DNA of 64,000 bases. It comes from Kalmusia sp. IMI 367209. Lineage: Eukaryota; Ascomycota; Dothideomycetes; Pleosporales; Didymosphaeriaceae. Below the pieces are notes generated by a model. It was not told where the DNA came from. It did no database searches and worked only from the letters and a program-made list of their open reading frames with translations. The position numbers and the translations under genes were made by a program. The stretch's first letter is position 1. Every line of letters starts with the position of its first letter. This document shows, piece by piece, positions 54,671 through 64,000 of the stretch. The DNA lies in contig JAPEUQ010000011.1 of NCBI GenBank assembly GCA_027946365.1, forward strand, positions 868,001-932,000. The letters are read 5' to 3'.

Positions 54671-57152
54671 ATGCCGTCTGCCGTGAAACCGCCACGGACT
54701 CTGTACGACAAGGTCTTCGAGGACCACATTGTCGACGAGAAGGAAGATGGCACAATCCTGCTCTATATTGGTACGCTCTGCTGCTGTGGAATTCGTGTGC
54801 ATGCTCGCTGACACTTCTGTAGACCGGCATTTGGTGCACGAGGTGACGTCGCCGGTAAGAAACATGCGGAAGCGCCGCCCGACGCGGCAGAGGCTGACCA
54901 CACGCAGCAAGCATTCGAGGGCCTCCGAAATGCGAGCCGGAAAGTGCGGAGACCAGACTGCACCCTTGCCACCGTAGACCACGTATGTCGTGCTCCAGCG
55001 CATCCCCGTCTACCTGACTGACAATGTACAGAACATTCCCACTGTCTCGCGGAAATCTCTCACCACCACCGAGAAGTTCATCGACGAGGCCGACTCGCGG
55101 ACGCAATGCATGACCCTCGAGGAGAACGTCAAGGCATTCGACCTCACATACTTTGGCCTGGACGACAAACGACAGGGCATTGTCCACATTATCGGCCCGG
55201 GAACAGGGATTTACGCTGCCTGGCACGACTGTCGTGTGCGGTGACAGCCATACATCCACCCATGGCGCATTCGGATCAATTGCCCAAGGTATCGGTACCA
55301 GTGAGGTCGAGCACGTTCTAGCTACGCAAACGCTCATCACCCAGCGGAGCAAGAACATGAAGGTCCAAGTCGACGGAGAGCTCGCGCCGGGCGTCAGCAG
55401 CAAGGACATTATCCTGCACATAATAGGAGTCATCGGAACGGCCGGAGGCACCGGCTGCACCATTGAGTTCTGCGGATCCGCCATCCGGGGACTAAGCATG
55501 GAGGCCCGTATGTCGATATGTAACATGTCCATCGAGGCAGGTGCCCGCGCGGGTATGATTGCACCGGATCAGACCACCATTGAATACCTGAAGGGACGGC
55601 CGCTTGCGCCCAAGGTCGATAGCCCAGAGTGGAAGAAGGCCGTCAAGTATTGGCTGACTCTAAATTCGGATCCGGACGCCAAATGGGATCATGAGGTTTA
55701 CATCGACTGCAAGGACATCGCGCCCACCGTCTCATGGGGCACTTCTCCTCAGGATGTCATTCCTATCACTGGCAAGGTACCTAGCCCAGATGATTTCCAG
55801 GACGAGGTAAAAAAGAACGCTTGCAAGCGCGCGCTTGAATACATGGGCTTGACGGCAGGTACCCCTATGCAAGATATTCCTGTGGACAAAGTCTTTATTG
55901 GCTCTTGCACAAACGCACGTATTGAAGATCTACGAGCTGCGGCACGCATAGCACAAGGCAAAAAGGTTGCGCCGAATGTCAAGCACGCCATGATTGTCCC
56001 TGGATCTGGTCTAGTTAAGAAGCAGGCTGAAGCCGAGGGCCTCGATAAGATCTTCACCGACGCTGGCTTCGACTGGAGAGAAGCAGGTTGCTCAATGTGC
56101 CTAGGCATGAATCCCGACATTTTGTCTCCTGGCGAGCGATGTGTGCTTCGACATCAAACCGGAATTTCGAGGGACGACAAGGTGCTGGAGGTCGCACGCA
56201 TTTGATGTCACCAGTCATGGCTGCCGCTGCCGCCATTGTCGGCAACCTTGCTGACGTACGAAAACTCGCACCACCATCCATGTCTGCTGCCAAGGGCTCA
56301 CCGAAGGTCGAGGTCGAAGATGCTCACATGGAAGAACCCAGCAGCGATGAGGATCTCGACCACATCATGGATCTCCCCACCGACTCTGCCACCCACAACT
56401 CCTCTACCTCGACCGAGGGCGCCTCAGCAGGCATGCCCAAATTCGAGACCCTCCGTGGCTACGCCGCACCCTTCGACGTGGCCAACATCGACACCGACGC
56501 CATCATCCCCAAGCAATTCCTCAAAACCATCAAGCGCTCCGGTCTCGGCTCCGCGCTCTTCCATGCCTGGCGCTACGAAGCGGGCTCCGATAAGGAAAAC
56601 CCCAATTTCGTCCTGAACCAGGAACCCTTCAGAGACTCCAAGATCCTCGTGTGCACAGGGCCCAACTTCGGATGCGGCTCCTCGCGCGAACACGCCCCCT
56701 GGGCCCTCCTCGACTTCGGCATAAAAACCATCATCGCCCCCTCCTACGGCGACATCTTCTTTAACAACACCTTCAAGAACGGCATGCTGCCCATCCGCAT
56801 CACCGACCAGGCCGTCCTCGAGAACGTCGCCGCCGTCGCAAAGTCCGGCAAGGAGCTCGAAGTTGACCTGCCCAACCAGGTCATCCGCGACGCCGACGGC
56901 AAGGAGCTCGCCAAGTTCGACGTCGAGGAGTTCAGGAAGCATTGCTTGATCAACGGACTGGACGACATCGGCCTGACCATGGGCAGCGTCAAGGACATTG
57001 AGAGGCACGAGGCCAAGCGAAGTAGGGAGTGGCCTTGGCTCGATGGAAGCGGCTATCTGGCGAGACACAGGAAGGGTCCGGTCAAGGTCGAGCCTGCCGC
57101 TGTACCCAAGACGAATAGGGGAGACGTGATTGGGGAGCCGTTGGAGTGGTAA
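54671..57152 (+). CDS. LEU1: 3-isopropylmalate dehydratase, with two frame-breaking indels
   Basis: Cytosolic 4Fe-4S enzyme of leucine synthesis, isomerising 2- to 3-isopropylmalate. The exons are 54671-54770, 54823-54854, 54908-54982 and one long exon from 55032 to 57152. Family marks are [49 protein letters not shown] and [18 protein letters not shown] (cluster cysteines). The swivel domain has [18 protein letters not shown] and [17 protein letters not shown]. Protein similarity moves to another frame at 55199-55201 (one extra G in CCCGGG) and moves back at 56141-56145 (one extra TG in GATGTGTGCTT). Each break is inside a conserved motif, so no intron explains it. As written, translation ends soon after the first break, near 55244. 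Assembly indel error is the simplest explanation; a dead gene is the alternative. Confidence 0.93.
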
Positions 57153-57527
57153 AAGCGTTTGTTTGCGCGTGCTGGCTTCACGGTATGAGATAATGACTTT
57201 GGAAATATTGGAAAAAGGAGGTACATATGGATGGTTAGTATCAGCATTTCAGTAGTGATATCTCCCTTTCGGGGTCTATCGAGAGAGCGAAGCTCGGCCA
57301 TGAAAGGAATTGGCCTGTGTTCAATCAAGTATTTTTTTTTTCCAACGGGAAATGGCGTCTTCAGTATGCTTCCTTTTCTACAATTGTGGTATAGTAATGC
57401 GATCCAAGCCTGGCGTACAGAAACCCGATAAACTCCCCTTCCATGCCCGCCCCATGAACGCCGTTTGCTCCTTCGCCGCAGAAGCTCAGCGTTGATCATA
57501 CAGATGCGCTCCACACGCACACAGATA
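57153..57527. other. Convergent 3' region LEU1/CDC73
   Basis: 3' UTRs of two converging genes, with a run of ten T residues at 57332-57341 that may serve in termination on the plus strand. Confidence 0.5.
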
Positions 57528-58872
57528 CTAACTCTGCTGCTGCGCCGCCGAGCCCGGCCCGTAGTTTGTCCAGCCATTCCGCCGCATGCCCTCCTCGATG
57601 CGGCCCCATATCCTCTCGACGACCTCCCTGTCCCTCCAGCGGCCCTTCTCGCTCCCCGTCCACTTGTCGACGTGGACGCTCGAGACGCCGCGGCCCCAGG
57701 CCTTGACCGTCTCGGGCTCGGGCTCGCCCTCCCAGCCTACGTATACGCCTGGATAGTGGGCGAACAGGTCGATGGGGTTCGGATACTTGTAGGATTTGAA
57801 CTGCCAGGACTGGCCTGTTGTGAAGACGGCGACGACGCGGCTCCAGTAGTTTGGCTTGAACATGGTGGTGTTGTCGACGAGGATGAAGCGGAGGGGCTCG
57901 TGGGCGCAGATGCTCGGCAGGCTGCGCTTCATCTGCAGGATCGAGGTCGAGGATGTGTCGAGCGTGTTTGGCGGGATGAAGATGCCCTCGTCGAGGAACG
58001 ATTTTATGTTGGACATGCGGAGGAGGGAGGAGGCAGAGGGGGAGAGCAGGATGATGGGTTGCTCGACGCGGCGGGAGGGCTTCTTTTGGAGGTTCGAGAC
58101 GAGGGGCTGCGCGATGGCGTGTTTGGGGTTGGCGTCGGGTTTGGAACGGAGGAAGGTGGTGGCGACTTTGCGGTAGGCGGAGAAGTCCTGCGACGGAATC
58201 AGTTGGCTGTGGTAGAGGAGGAGAGTAGTACGAGGGAGAGAGAGAGAGACGTACAATGGGCTTTGAGCCTCGGAGCGCAGTGTTGTGGTCGCCCATTCGA
58301 CGCTCGCCGTCGTAGATCTGGAGTAATCGCGCATCCACCATCTTCTGCCCGCCTGCGGCTGCTGTGCCTTTTTGAACAGGCACGCCTTTTCCACCTGCAA
58401 TCGCGGCAGCATCACCTGCCGCTGCGCTGGCCGCTGCACCCTCCACCGGTTTGATATCTTCGCTCACATCCACCTCTCCGCTCAGCCAGCTCATCAACTC
58501 AATCTTTTGCGCAAAGCTCAAATTGACGACGCTGCCGCCGGCACCGCCGGGTAATTCCTCGTTCAGTTGTTGCACGGCGGCGAAGTATTCGGTGACAGAC
58601 GCATCTTTGTTCAGCCAGGCGAAGTAGATGCTGCGCAAATCAATGGGCTTGTCGCCTGGCGCATAACGTGTGGGTACAGTGATATCGAAGGTTTTGTGGT
58701 GATTCGGCGCGTTGAACGATATGTATGTAGCTTGCGATAATTCTGTGACGGTGTCTGAGGTCGCGGATGGGTTCGCCGTAGTCGCGAGGATGGGCGGGGT
58801 GCTGGATGTTATGCTGAGGCGCAGATTGGAGAGCGGGTCGTCCAGTTCGGCCTGTGTCGGAGTCGCCATCAT
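57528..58872 (-). CDS. CDC73: Paf1 complex subunit Cdc73
   Basis: RNA polymerase II elongation factor subunit (parafibromin family), acting in chromatin modification during transcription. Exons 58872-58255 and 58187-57528 give 425 residues. The N-terminal half includes LRSIYFAWLNKDASVTEYF and FAQKIELMSWLSGEVD, followed by an alanine-rich linker. The C-terminal Ras-like domain is clear: QPIILLSPSASSLLRMSNIK, FLDEGIFIPP, RFILVDNTTMFKPNYWSRVV and FTTGQSWQFKSYKYPNPIDL. The 67-nt intron is made largely of a CT/GA microsatellite and has a gtcgcag acceptor. Two adjacent ATGs mark the start. Large antisense frames over this gene are shadows of its GC-rich codons. Confidence 0.95.
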
Positions 58873-60480
58873 GGAAAGAAAGCTATATGTCCGCCGGTTT
58901 GAGTTGCGAGACTATGTTGAGCGAGTGCTGGTGAAGCTTTAGAGCTTAGCTTGGTTCTTTTCTGGCCTTGGTCGCGCCAAGATGCACGTGCGGTCGCGTT
59001 TCTGGGGGCAGGCGTCGCGCGCTCTATTGTTCACCATTCTCTCACCTACACATAACACCCAAAGGAAGTCTTAGCATGGTTTCTGTATCGTGTGATGTAT
59101 AATTACGCCATTGTCCAGCACGTTTTGCGGACTGACTATCTCCCCATTAAACAAGAATCGACCTCGACAATAGCTTACTCAAAACTTAGGAAATGTTTGT
59201 TCGATTTGTTTGCACGGTTTGTTAGCATCCATCCGTCTCTAACATTCAGCACTTTCTTATTTCAATTTCTCTTTTTTCTTTTATTCTCAAAACTTCAAGA
59301 CACAACTCCTTATCCTGCGCATCAATAGTACCATAGGTCTTGATGGTCTAGCACCAAGAAACGAATGCCCGCGTCAATTTTTCTTTTTTCTTGAAACCAT
59401 TGGCCGATGCCGTCAATCACGACAGCCACGTTTGTTCAGTTTCACTCTATTAGTCTTCCTTCTACGCTACAGCCCCAATGTGAGCGGCTCCAACGTCCAA
59501 CGAGCGACTTTTAGGTTTGGAAAGCTTCGATAGTCCCTAAATAACCTATGTACCAGCGCGTGTTTGGTCAGCTCGAACAAATGTTGACTCCGAAGTACGT
59601 GGTCGGTGGCGTGGACTGCGGCACACAGCTCGTATGGGCACAGCATGCGATTCGATGGCTCGGACACTCCACAGCGCGTACCTGCAGCTCGACGACCAAA
59701 AAGCATTCACGGGGCGCTATGCAAAGGCATTTTCCAATACTAAAAAGTGCCTTGCACAAAGCCGAGTCGTATCACCCACGAACTAGATTTTCGAAACAAC
59801 GTGCAGTGTTTTCACGTCAGTAATTGATCAGTAAGAGCCACGATCAACACCTACAATCCTCGTCTTTGCAATTTAACGAAGCACAACCGTGAGTCTATTA
59901 ACAATCTGAAGCACAGCCGATGAATTTTCCAGTGCGCAAAGTGATCTCCTTGATCCTGGCATAACCCTGCGACACATCTCGTATGCCCACCCAGTCGGGA
60001 AAGCTGGGTACAGCTGAAAGCCTTTCCGGCGTCTGAGCTACCAACAACAAGGCATCACGAGGCAAATTGAGTATCAATCCGGCTATCGGTCGCATGTGGC
60101 TGTAATGTTCCCCTGCCGAGCCCAGCCCATGGCGAGAAATACGATCTGGTAAAGCCAATAAACTTGCAGGCTACGAAATTTTGTCAATTACAGTAAGACA
60201 TTGTATGCACAGCACATGGGGCGACTACAGCCCGCCCAGAGCTGGCTACACGTACTCATCTCCACTGTCATGATGGAGGAGCAACTTGCCGTAGCTATTC
60301 CTGCCCAATTCGGAGAAGTAGACTCTCGCTATAGTATATATAAAGGCAAGATTCTCTGATGCCAATCACTCCCTCAGCATCCTACGGTCTTTCCTCCTAA
60401 TCTTTTCTTTTCAGTCACTCGCTTCCTCTTTGAGGATCGCATTCATTACTTAGTAATCCTAAAAAGTCTCTCTCGACATT
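58873..60480. other. Long spacer, cell-wall protein promoter at right end
   Basis: No gene is seen between CDC73 and the GPI protein. Short frames at 59470-59830 on both strands lack motifs. T-rich tracts occur at about 59240-59290. Confidence 0.5.
60335..60344 (+). promoter_or_regulatory. TATA box of the GPI-protein gene
   Basis: TATATATAAA, about 137 bp upstream of the ATG at 60481, is followed by a pyrimidine-rich leader (TTCCTCCTAATCTTTTCTTT). This fits a strongly expressed secreted protein. Confidence 0.55.
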
Positions 60481-62684
60481 ATGAAGCTCACTGCCTTCAG
60501 CCTCTTCGGAGGGCTTGCAACATCTGTCGTAGCACAAGACCTTCTCTTTCTCGAGGGCCTGCAATACCAGGAATATAGTGAAGCAATCACCCTAGGCTAC
60601 ACTGCTAAGACCGTCACCGAAGCCGAATGGGCTGCTTTGACCACCGAGGACTTTTCCAAATTCAAGGCCATCATCGTGCCCGATCCATCTTGCGGCAGTG
60701 TCGACCGCATCAAGTTTCTTGAGGACTCGAGGGATGCATGGAGCCCGGCTGTGACCGGTAACATTATCTTGATCGGTACGTACATTCTTTGGCTTGAGTC
60801 TACGGCTAGTCTTCTTGTGTGTTGCAGATCTTGGGATGTCTGAGTGCCCTCTGCATCGTCAAATATTCATCTGAAAGCTCCCTCCTAGGTCTACTCAACA
60901 CAAATTTCATTGAGGCAATGTCACTAATGGGTTACACTTAGGGACCGATCCATCTTATCACTTCCTCCAAGGCCGAGCCAAGACCCTGATTGACAACTCG
61001 ATCAATTTCGCTGCTGCTGGCAAAGACACCAAGGGCAACTCGCTGACTGGTTTGTACTTCGCCTTGTCATGCTACTATGGTGGTGTGCCTAGCGCTAAGG
61101 TTGAGGCTGTAAGTACACGAAGTTCCCATCATCCACAAAGCTGAACTAGTCCAGCTCTCTCGCATTGGTGACTTCACCGTCCGCGGCGATATCGGCTGCT
61201 ACAATAAAGCCCACCTTGTCGCTTCCTCGGAAGCACTTACCTCTCTCGACGATGATTCCGTCTCCAATTGGTCCTGTAGTGTGCACGAAGCCTTCTCATC
61301 ATACCCCTCCGTTGGCGCGAATGGTTTCCAAGCGTTCGCTATCGCGCAGGATGTCGTAGGCGTGGGCTCTCAGGAATTTGGTGACGGCACCATTGGTCTG
61401 CCATATATCCTCTCGCGCGGTGCTACACCTGCGAAATGTGGTGACGGCACATGGGATGAGTCCTTGGGCGAGGAGTGCGATGATGGAAACACCGTGAATG
61501 GAGATGGCTGCTCGCTGAGTTGCAAGTGTGAGAGCGGTTTGCCCAAGGGAGATGGGACTTGCGAGCCTCCAGTCGTTTCCTCTTCGTCTGTTGTCTCTTC
61601 AGGTACAGCATACAGCACCGGGACCGCATACAGCACCGTAACAACCTCAGGCACCGCCGTTTACAGCACTGGATCGTCAGCTTACGGGACCGGCTCGTAC
61701 TCGACACTTTCAACGTCTTATGGGAGTGGTTATAACGCTTCATCTTCTTCTTCATATCCCACAGGAACTGGATCCTACGTTGTGTCATCCCCATACGCTA
61801 CAAGCGACTCGACTTCTTACGGAGAAGCAAGTGAATCACACTATTCAGTCCCCACCTCTACCCCCGGTTACTCTGCCGGAAGCTCGAGCTACCCTGTTGA
61901 GTCAAGTTACGTCGCCAGCCACAGCTCGGAAGACTATCTTCATTATCCTCATTCAAGCTACGTAGCGAGTCACAGCTCCAAGAGCTACGGCCATCCTCAT
62001 GGATACCCCCACGGTCCCTCTCACACCCCAAAGCCCTACGGCATCCCCACCTCCGCGCCTTACCCATTCCATCACAGCTACACTCCCCCACCATATGCAA
62101 CGCCGTCCTGCCCAACTGGACCCAAGATAATCGGTGTCGAGTACATCGTTGAAGCGACTTACACCCACTCCTCCTATAAACCACACCACACCTCCATCCG
62201 CCCTATCTACGACGCCCCCACCTCGAAGCTCCCCTGCTACATCTGCGCCATCAAATCCGAGCACATGACCTACACGACGACTGAGTTCGTCACCGTTACC
62301 ACCACGACCGTGAAAGAAACGAGCGGCCCGAGCAGCTACTTCGCACCGGTCGTGAAGCCTTGCGCCACGTGCGACGCGCACACCTTGACTTACACTGAGG
62401 CGATTGGGGACAGCCATACGGAGTACGTTGGCGTGCCTTATGTAGCCCCCACACCTCATGTGCACAAGACGATGGAACAGGAAGGGTACACGGCGACAGT
62501 GTATCAGACGAGCACCGGCATTGTTGAATATCCGATGCCGACTGTGATGCCGACGAAGACGGGTGGATATTATCCTGCGAATACGACTGGGTTAGTCGAG
62601 TTTACGGGTGCAGCAGTGCCGATGGAGGTGCAGATTGCTGGGGCGATTGGCGGTGCGCTGATGGCTGCTGCGGGGCTGTTGTAA
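60481..62684 (+). CDS. GPI-anchored cell-wall protein with DUF4215-like cysteine-rich repeat
   Basis: Exons 60481-60775, 60942-61108 and 61155-62684 give 663 residues. Residues 1-18 form a signal peptide ([17 protein letters not shown]). Residues about 20-245 form an unnamed globular domain. At residues about 249-277 stands [20 protein letters not shown] followed by [11 protein letters not shown], the cysteine pattern known from DUF4215/Myxococcus cysteine-rich repeats. Then comes a long Ser/Thr/Tyr/Pro/His-rich stalk with short repeats ([40 protein letters not shown]) and a region with paired cysteines ([26 protein letters not shown]). The C-terminus ([17 protein letters not shown] after a small-residue site) fits a GPI-anchor signal. 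It is probably an adhesin or structural wall protein. The first intron is 166 nt, long for this genome. Confidence 0.85.
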
Positions 62685-63127
62685 ATGGAGCTGAGTTGGG
62701 CTGTCAACAGAGATATATGTAATCTTAATTCATGGTTTAGATAAGATGAGATGAGTTGGGGAGATAAAGGGCAATATCACTATTATGCATCTTGAGCCAA
62801 AGGCGCGGTGTGTAGAATGCGTCGTGGTTATTGATTACTTTTTCGACAACGTTGCATGAAGGCCATCAGTTCCCGGCTCCACGCTCTACTTGAGCATCGG
62901 CATATCATATCTACATGTTTCTCCGGTCCCAAATTGTCGAAATTGATCGTCAAAGAACCTGTTCGCAAAGGGTATATAAGAAACAGCATTGTTTTGCTAA
63001 CGTCGAAATGAGCGAGCCTTCCTTCGCTTGCGTGTATTGTCCTGATGTTTCGTGTGATCATAACATCAATGATATCAGCCCTTCCTCCATTTGAGTAGTT
63101 CGCCAGACATCTACTCCCTTCTAATAA
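62685..63127. other. Convergent 3' region
   Basis: 3' flanks of the GPI-protein gene and of the ECM11-domain gene. No feature was recognised. Confidence 0.5.
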
Positions 63128-64000
63128 TCAGCGCTTGCGAGGTTGCACGCTCTTCGCTTGCTTCGGGCTCTTCGGGATGAGCCCTTGCCCATGAGTTTTC
63201 ATCTGATTCAGAGCTCCCTCTACATTCTGCTGTCTCTTCGCAACATGACGATGTCGCTTCTCGATTTCGTCCTCAAAGTCTCTTGCCAACTTTCTCTTCT
63301 TCTGCCTTGCTTCCTTCGCACGGGTGATGATGTTGTTGAACTGGTCGAGGAACCAGTCACCAGCGTCTTCCCAGTCGCGTGTAGGCAGAGCGCGGAAGAA
63401 CTTGTCCTGGTCGCCGGCGTTTAGGTTCTTCTGAACGTGACCGAGACGCTCTGCAAGTGGCATGTGCTGCATATCCTTGGAGAGCACTTCATTCTTTCCA
63501 CGGGGCATATCGTCAAAGCTCTCTTCCTTTAATTGGTCATATGTCAACTTGAACAGGTCCGGCTTATCATAGTCCTCGATTGGAAGTTCAATATCACGAA
63601 CAGGGTCCGCTTCAATGGATTGGTAGTGATTGGTAGATTCCTCCTTTAGCTGTGGCTGAGCTAGATGTACTCCAGGACCAGTGGGCGCTACTTGCCTGAG
63701 AGCTGTTGCACGCGAGGGATCGGTGGACGTTCGAGTGCCACGTTGAGGTAACTGGCCAGATGCTACTGTAGGTCTGTGATGAGATGTAACATTTGCAGAT
63801 CGGTACCCTTCGGGGACTATCTGGCTGTAACTAGGTGCTTGACTAGAAAGCCCAGGAGTGGTATTCGCCTGATAGCCGCTTCCTCCACGCACAGTGAGGT
63901 TCGTGTTTGCACGTTGGTCTGCTCGAACAGCAGCTCCCCTTTGGTAGATGGTCGGTTGAGTAGATAGGGTCTGAGGGGCGATTGGAGGATGGTCCTGTCG
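63128..64000 (-). CDS. ECM11-domain protein (5' cut by window edge)
   Basis: The C-terminal 290 residues of a minus-strand gene whose frame is open to the window edge. The conserved domain near the end includes FKLTYDQLKEESFDDMPRG, LPTRDWEDAGDWFLDQFNNI and ITRAKEARQKKRKLARDFED, with a basic coiled-coil tail (KRHRHVAKRQQNVEGALNQM) and the end SVQPRKR. This is the fungal Ecm11 C-terminal domain; yeast Ecm11 works with Gmc2 in the synaptonemal complex during meiosis. The N-terminal part visible here is Ser/Thr/Gln-rich and disordered. The start lies outside the window. Confidence 0.85.
   Translation of the reverse strand, partial: RQDHPPIAPQTLSTQPTIYQRGAAVRADQRANTNLTVRGGSGYQANTTPGLSSQAPSYSQIVPEGYRSANVTSHHRPTVASGQLPQRGTRTSTDPSRATALRQVAPTGPGVHLAQPQLKEESTNHYQSIEADPVRDIELPIEDYDKPDLFKLTYDQLKEESFDDMPRGKNEVLSKDMQHMPLAERLGHVQKNLNAGDQDKFFRALPTRDWEDAGDWFLDQFNNIITRAKEARQKKRKLARDFEDEIEKRHRHVAKRQQNVEGALNQMKTHGQGLIPKSPKQAKSVQPRKR

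Noticed and set aside
54519..55532. Minus-strand frame of 337 codons across the LEU1 start
   Set aside because: Runs through several LEU1 exons and introns in antisense and has no protein motif.
57465..58454. Plus-strand frame of 329 codons over CDC73
   Set aside because: Antisense shadow of GC-rich CDC73 codons; the minus strand carries all Cdc73 motifs.
61953..62465. Minus-strand 170-codon frame
   Set aside because: Antisense of the Ser/Pro/Thr-rich stalk of the GPI protein.

Overview
This is a gene-dense stretch of a filamentous ascomycete (Pezizomycotina) nuclear genome. The evidence is short spliceosomal introns of mostly 47-60 nt with GT..AG ends and CTAAC/CTGAC-like branch sites, Zn2Cys6 and fungal C2H2 regulators, a mannitol-1-phosphate dehydrogenase, augmin HAUS6, an Ecm11-domain protein and a fungal ankyrin/CorA-like protein. 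The overall flavour is Dothideomycete-like, but the class cannot be proven from the sequence alone. Exon joins were worked out by hand from conserved protein frames and splice signals.

Left part, 1 to about 24.7 kb (accessory and partly decayed): a 5'-truncated cytochrome P450 gene, a P450 C-terminal fossil, two paralogous C2H2 zinc-finger genes (2.9-4.6 kb and 11.2-13.2 kb) enclosing a putative secreted protein, a cysteine/histidine-motif protein and a reading frame with three stops. Then follow a protein-kinase fossil, a large intact ankyrin plus CorA-like membrane protein (16.6-20.7 kb), an intron-containing tRNA-Pro(AGG) and further gene fragments. Genes here are separated by long, stop-rich DNA.

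Right part, about 24.7 kb to the end (mostly housekeeping, compact): a Zn2Cys6 regulator; two small lipid-anchor-type glycine-rich proteins starting with the same seven residues; mannitol-1-phosphate dehydrogenase; a PNS1/CTL choline-transporter-like protein; a protein kinase; an MFS transporter; HAUS6 and an HD-domain nucleotidase (divergent pair); a TRI14/Mala s 1-like secreted protein carrying four kexin-type 20-residue repeats; a two-helix membrane protein; SEH1 and ALG7 (divergent pair); LEU1 followed convergently by CDC73; a GPI-anchored cell-wall protein; and the end of an ECM11-domain gene.

The items most worth attention are the propeller-plus-kexin-repeat protein at 44784-46252, which also has an in-frame TAG, and LEU1, which needs two separate indels to explain its reading frame. 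The genes do not form one pathway. The nearest thing to a candidate natural-product locus is the kexin-repeat gene, but no UstYa/DUF3328-type oxidase was recognised beside it.
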